From Apteryx mantelli (taxonomy: Eukaryota > Chordata > Aves > Apterygiformes > Apterygidae): a DNA stretch of 64,000 bases. Below, one piece after another: positions 63,201 to 64,000 of this stretch (positions are counted from its first letter, which is position 1; each line of letters opens with the position of its first letter). The position numbers and the translations under genes were made by a program. The stretch covers positions 48,406,425-48,470,424 of the forward strand of contig NC_090020.1 of NCBI RefSeq assembly GCF_036417845.1. The letters run 5' to 3'. Under the pieces are notes generated by a model. It was not told the DNA's origin and did not search any database. It was given only the letters and a program-made list of their open reading frames with translations.

Positions 63201-64000
63201 GGCCATACATTGTCACTTCTGACAGAATATTAGAAAGGGGGGGTTTTTTGGAGTTGTTCTTTTCTGTATTTTTAGAGATGAAAGACAGATAAGGTAGCTG
63301 ATAACCTTTTGCTCATCTCTGCATCTCTTTATCTAGCTATGCTTTCTGATGGCCCCTGTGGCTGACAGAAACACAGTCATAACTGATCCTGAGCTGCTGC
63401 AGAGGGACCTTGCTCAGCCCAACATTATTCAGTACAAACAGTCCCCAGCTTTCCCCTGAACTGGGAGCTGCAAAGCTAATTTTGATATTTCCATGTTTAG
63501 AAGCAATCCCCATATGCATAGGGGTTAAAGCTACTTTAGCCTTCCTTTCCTAGTAAAGTGCCCCCAGCATTCTTATTCTTTCTTCCTAAAGATATACCCA
63601 TCTTTATAAAAACATGCTGTTCACCTGTAAAGTGTTTTTTTAATAGGGTTTAGCTACTGAACCAGCTTATTTCTTAGCAGAAAGAATGTGAGGCTCAAAT
63701 GCAGAAAAAGTATTCATATCTACATTTTTTTGCAGAGGAACACCATCAATAAAGAAAAAAAGAAAAAAGAAACTGACTTAAAAAAATCAATAAAAAATAA
63801 GAAAATTGTAAGTTACAAATGATATTCTGTGTTAATGCAGTGGGGAAAAAAAAAAACAAATCATTTTACTTTCCTTCCTCTCTCAACTCAGGACATAGGA
63901 ATAAGTCCTCCAAGCAGTATGCTTTAGTGATAGTTTTCCAAACACTGAAAGGAAATGGTTGTTTCTTTAATACCTTTTCCACTGGAATAAAATCAGTCAT
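30208..64000 (+). CDS. PDZPH1: PDZPH1, PDZ and PH domain scaffold-like protein (ten exons visible, 3' end beyond window)
   Basis: Coding segments 30208-30265, 31304-33772, 37352-37534, 40504-40671, 42477-42578, 45635-45745, 49971-50149, 61282-61439, 62703-62745 and 63736-63807 join in one frame over 1181 residues. All junctions are GT-AG and phase-matched. Residues 1-19 are basic. Residues 20-959 are Ser/Glu/Lys-rich and probably disordered. A PDZ domain (about 963-1045) has WGFRI in the carboxylate-binding loop and [17 protein letters not shown] domain (about 1053-1155) has [15 protein letters not shown] and the C-terminal helix Trp1144. The PDZ-then-PH order and a long N-terminus match PDZPH1, whose locus neighbours NUDT12. 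The PH part resembles the CNK/IPCEF1 type. The function is poorly known; a membrane-lipid-binding adaptor is inferred. The human gene is annotated as a pseudogene, as I recall. The identification rests on domain order and synteny, not an alignment. Confidence 0.85.
30266..31303 (+). other. PDZPH1 intron after the first coding exon
   Basis: 1.04 kb, from GTAAGT to a long pyrimidine tract (C/T-rich for about 25 nt) and TTAG. The large open frame downstream continues back through this acceptor to an ATG at 31240. That ATG is probably not the true start, because the splice site lies between it and the exon. Confidence 0.65.
31304..33772 (+). CDS. PDZPH1: PDZPH1 giant exon, disordered Ser/Glu/Lys-rich region
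   Basis: A 2469-nt exon, phase 1 to phase 1, residues 20-842, acceptor CTTAAATTAG| and donor AAAG|GTAGGT. It has no stop in 823 codons and no globular domain that I recognise. It is rich in Ser, Glu, Asp and Lys. Visible short motifs are two arginine-type kinase/14-3-3-like sites (RRRSFPG and RRRSVMT), a DSGFYS sequence at residues 456-461 matching the DSGxxS beta-TrCP degron pattern, and a proline-serine cluster (SSPSRSPSG). Frame retention over this length, with third-position variation but no breaks, argues for selection on the protein. Without splicing, the frame would end 18 codons past the donor at 33825. Confidence 0.88.
33773..37351 (+). other. PDZPH1 intron after the giant exon
   Basis: 3.58 kb. 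It contains G-rich patches at about 34089-34116, a short (AC)n near 34839-34848 and (GATA)-like repeats at about 36040-36058. No coding signal. Confidence 0.75.
37352..37534 (+). CDS. PDZPH1: PDZPH1 linker exon (residues 843-903)
   Basis: 183 nt, phase 1 to phase 1, with acceptor TGATTTTAG| and donor TCAA|GTGAGT. It encodes a polar, charged segment including [19 protein letters not shown] and a Ser/Thr-rich end. The WARRRKQF piece has helix character and may be a short interaction motif. Because the exon is symmetric, skipping it would preserve the reading frame. Confidence 0.83.
37535..40503 (+). other. PDZPH1 intron
   Basis: 2.97 kb with only simple A/T-rich sequence. Open frames up to about 100 codons (for example 37850-38158) have no splice or domain support. 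Confidence 0.75.
40504..40671 (+). CDS. PDZPH1: PDZPH1 linker exon (residues 904-959)
   Basis: 168 nt, phase 1 to phase 1, with acceptor CATGATAG| and donor GCAA|GTAAGT. The split codon A|TG gives Met904. It encodes an acidic half ([19 protein letters not shown]), then aromatic residues, then [13 protein letters not shown]. It precedes the PDZ domain directly. The acceptor's pyrimidine tract is somewhat interrupted just before the AG. Confidence 0.8.
40672..42476 (+). other. PDZPH1 intron
   Basis: 1.80 kb. A G/A-rich block at about 41877-41990 is the only compositional feature, and the minus-strand open frame across it is low-complexity. Ends in a clean TTCCCTTCCCTGCAG acceptor. Confidence 0.75.
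42477..42578 (+). CDS. PDZPH1: PDZPH1 exon, PDZ domain part 1 (carboxylate-binding loop)
   Basis: 102 nt, phase 1 to phase 1, residues 960-993, donor [18 protein letters not shown] forms the first strand. NYPWGFRIQ occupies the GLGF-loop position, with Trp-Gly-Phe-Arg replacing the usual Gly-Leu-Gly-Phe. ILVTEVDT forms the third strand. The Trp in the loop is unusual for a canonical ligand pocket but occurs in several adaptor PDZ domains. Confidence 0.9.
42579..45634 (+). other. PDZPH1 intron within the PDZ domain
   Basis: 3.06 kb. It holds two short telomere-like CCCTAA-type units near 44330-44360 and a possible old dispersed-repeat fragment at about 45258-45345. No coding signal. Confidence 0.75.
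45635..45745 (+). CDS. PDZPH1: PDZPH1 exon, PDZ domain part 2
   Basis: 111 nt, phase 1 to phase 1, residues 994-1030, acceptor TTGATTCTAG| and donor AAAG|GTGAGT. It has the PDZ hallmark [20 protein letters not shown] followed by the alpha-B helix [12 protein letters not shown]. In class I domains the first alpha-B residue is His, which reads the ligand Ser/Thr at -2. Here PHSEAA places a His near that point, but the exact register needs a structure. Confidence 0.92.
45746..45927 (+). other. Start of the PDZPH1 intron that carries the CR1 insertion
   Basis: The frame stays open about 100 nt past the donor and stops at 45846. The CR1 insertion begins only about 180 nt downstream of the exon, in antisense orientation. 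Confidence 0.7.
45928..48570 (-). mobile_element. CR1 LINE, 5'-truncated, ORF2 nearly intact
   Basis: A minus-strand element of about 2.6 kb in a PDZPH1 intron. A single frame of 823 codons (46118-48589) covers the C-terminal part of the APE endonuclease (YYRPP, GDFN at residues 74-77) and the whole reverse transcriptase. RT landmarks are [13 protein letters not shown], the DFSKAFD motif (first Asp506), [10 protein letters not shown] and FADD (residues 592-595), so both catalytic Asp sites are kept. The first few codons probably come from flanking DNA. The true 5' end is near 48560-48570 and the N-terminal endonuclease half is missing. Compared with the copy at 3.1-4.1 kb, one T is missing in the T run at 46132-46135, and the frame stops early at 46118 with about 40 C-terminal codons lost. 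The 3' end at about 45928 has two octamer-like CACAGAATC units in plus sense. It is the younger of the two copies. Confidence 0.95.
48571..49970 (+). other. Remainder of the CR1-bearing PDZPH1 intron
   Basis: 1.4 kb of unremarkable intron ending in a TTCATGTAATATTTTAG acceptor. No gene-like content was seen. Confidence 0.7.
49971..50149 (+). CDS. PDZPH1: PDZPH1 exon, end of PDZ and first half of PH domain
   Basis: 179 nt, entering in phase 1 and leaving in phase 0, residues 1031-1090, donor [20 protein letters not shown] completes the last PDZ strand. [11 protein letters not shown] opens the PH domain. [11 protein letters not shown], with several basic residues between strands 1 and 2, resembles the K-Xn-K/R-X-R phosphoinositide-binding pattern. 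HLHYYKHKK is the third strand. Reading past the donor stops after nine codons. Confidence 0.93.
53610..53725. repeat. Degenerate ancient dispersed-repeat fragments (family not named)
   Basis: TTACATTGGTGTAA followed by AATTTACACCA forms an imperfect palindrome of the kind found in old repeats of turtles, crocodilians and birds. A similar GGTGTAAATTACTGAGATCAG occurs about 0.5 kb downstream (54180-54200). The assignment is from memory of such sequences. Confidence 0.3.
60508..60540 (+). repeat. G-rich tract with G-quadruplex potential
   Basis: Four or more G-tracts (GGGGGG, GGG, GGGGG, GGGG) with loops of 1-3 nt in intronic sequence, about 0.75 kb upstream of the next PDZPH1 exon, on the transcript strand. 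Confidence 0.5.
61282..61439 (+). CDS. PDZPH1: PDZPH1 exon, PH domain second half
   Basis: 158 nt, phase 0 to phase 2, residues 1091-1142 plus two bases, acceptor CTCTAATTACAG| and donor AGAG|GTAAAT. It encodes PH strands 4-7 ([38 protein letters not shown]). The join KHKK-DEGK across the 11-kb intron is typical PH spacing, so no exon appears to be missing between them. Confidence 0.92.
61440..62702 (+). other. PDZPH1 intron
   Basis: 1.26 kb. A local direct repeat (ATAGATTCACCT) occurs at about 62402 and 62444, separated by TTTATAG units. No coding signal. Confidence 0.75.
62703..62745 (+). CDS. PDZPH1: PDZPH1 micro-exon, C-terminal helix of the PH domain
   Basis: Only 43 nt, phase 2 to phase 0, residues 1143-1157, acceptor TTCATAG| and donor CAG|GTAATG. 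It encodes [15 protein letters not shown]. The Trp in the second position (Trp1144) is the near-invariant tryptophan of the PH C-terminal helix, which makes the call secure despite the small size. Confidence 0.9.
62746..63735 (+). other. PDZPH1 intron
   Basis: 0.99 kb ending in CATTTTTTTGCAG. Nothing recognised. Confidence 0.7.
63736..63807 (+). CDS. PDZPH1: PDZPH1 exon, lysine-rich tail
   Basis: 72 nt, phase 0 to phase 0, residues 1158-1181, with a good acceptor (TTTTTTTGCAG|) and consensus donor (ATT|GTAAGT). It encodes a strongly basic segment ([18 protein letters not shown]), possibly a polybasic membrane or nuclear signal. Low complexity makes it less certain than the PH exons, but both splice sites and the phase fit. 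The gene continues beyond the window. Confidence 0.7.
63808..64000 (+). other. PDZPH1 intron at the window edge
   Basis: It begins with GTAAGT. No acceptor or exon was recognised before the end of the window. Confidence 0.6.

Overview
The window looks like an avian (or at least sauropsid) nuclear genome. It is AT-rich and repeat-poor, has GT-AG introns of roughly 0.3-11 kb, and its only large interspersed repeats are two 5'-truncated CR1 LINE copies. No bacterial-type genes, CRISPR arrays, rRNA or tRNA genes were recognised. The species cannot be named from the sequence. The human counterpart of this gene pair lies on 5q21, which is largely homologous to the chicken Z chromosome, so Z linkage is a reasonable inference.

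Layout: 1-8.1 kb is intergenic sequence with one old CR1 fragment (3131-4062, minus strand). At 8.14-8.80 kb is a CpG island, the likely promoter of NUDT12. NUDT12 occupies 9.5-20.0 kb on the plus strand. Six coding exons splice without a frame break into a 464-residue ankyrin + zinc-ribbon + Nudix NAD(P)H pyrophosphatase. From 20.0 to 30.2 kb is an intergenic or 5'-leader region with one exon-like segment (23586-23802). From 30.2 kb to the right edge is the gene I identify as PDZPH1 (PDZ and pleckstrin homology domains 1), also on the plus strand. Ten exons are visible, giving at least 1181 residues: a short basic N-terminus, one giant 823-codon serine/charge-rich exon, two small linker exons, a PDZ domain split over three exons, a PH domain split over three exons by an 11-kb intron, and a lysine-rich tail running off the window. 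A young CR1 copy (about 45928-48570, minus strand) with an 823-codon reverse-transcriptase frame sits antisense in a PDZPH1 intron.

The two genes are tandem neighbours with no evident functional link: NUDT12 is a peroxisomal/cytosolic nucleotide hydrolase and PDZPH1 a predicted membrane-associated scaffold. The main results are an intact PDZPH1 gene (annotated as a pseudogene in human, as I recall), recovery of its tiny first coding exon, and a CR1 copy whose ORF2 seems to be damaged at its 3' end by a single missing base.
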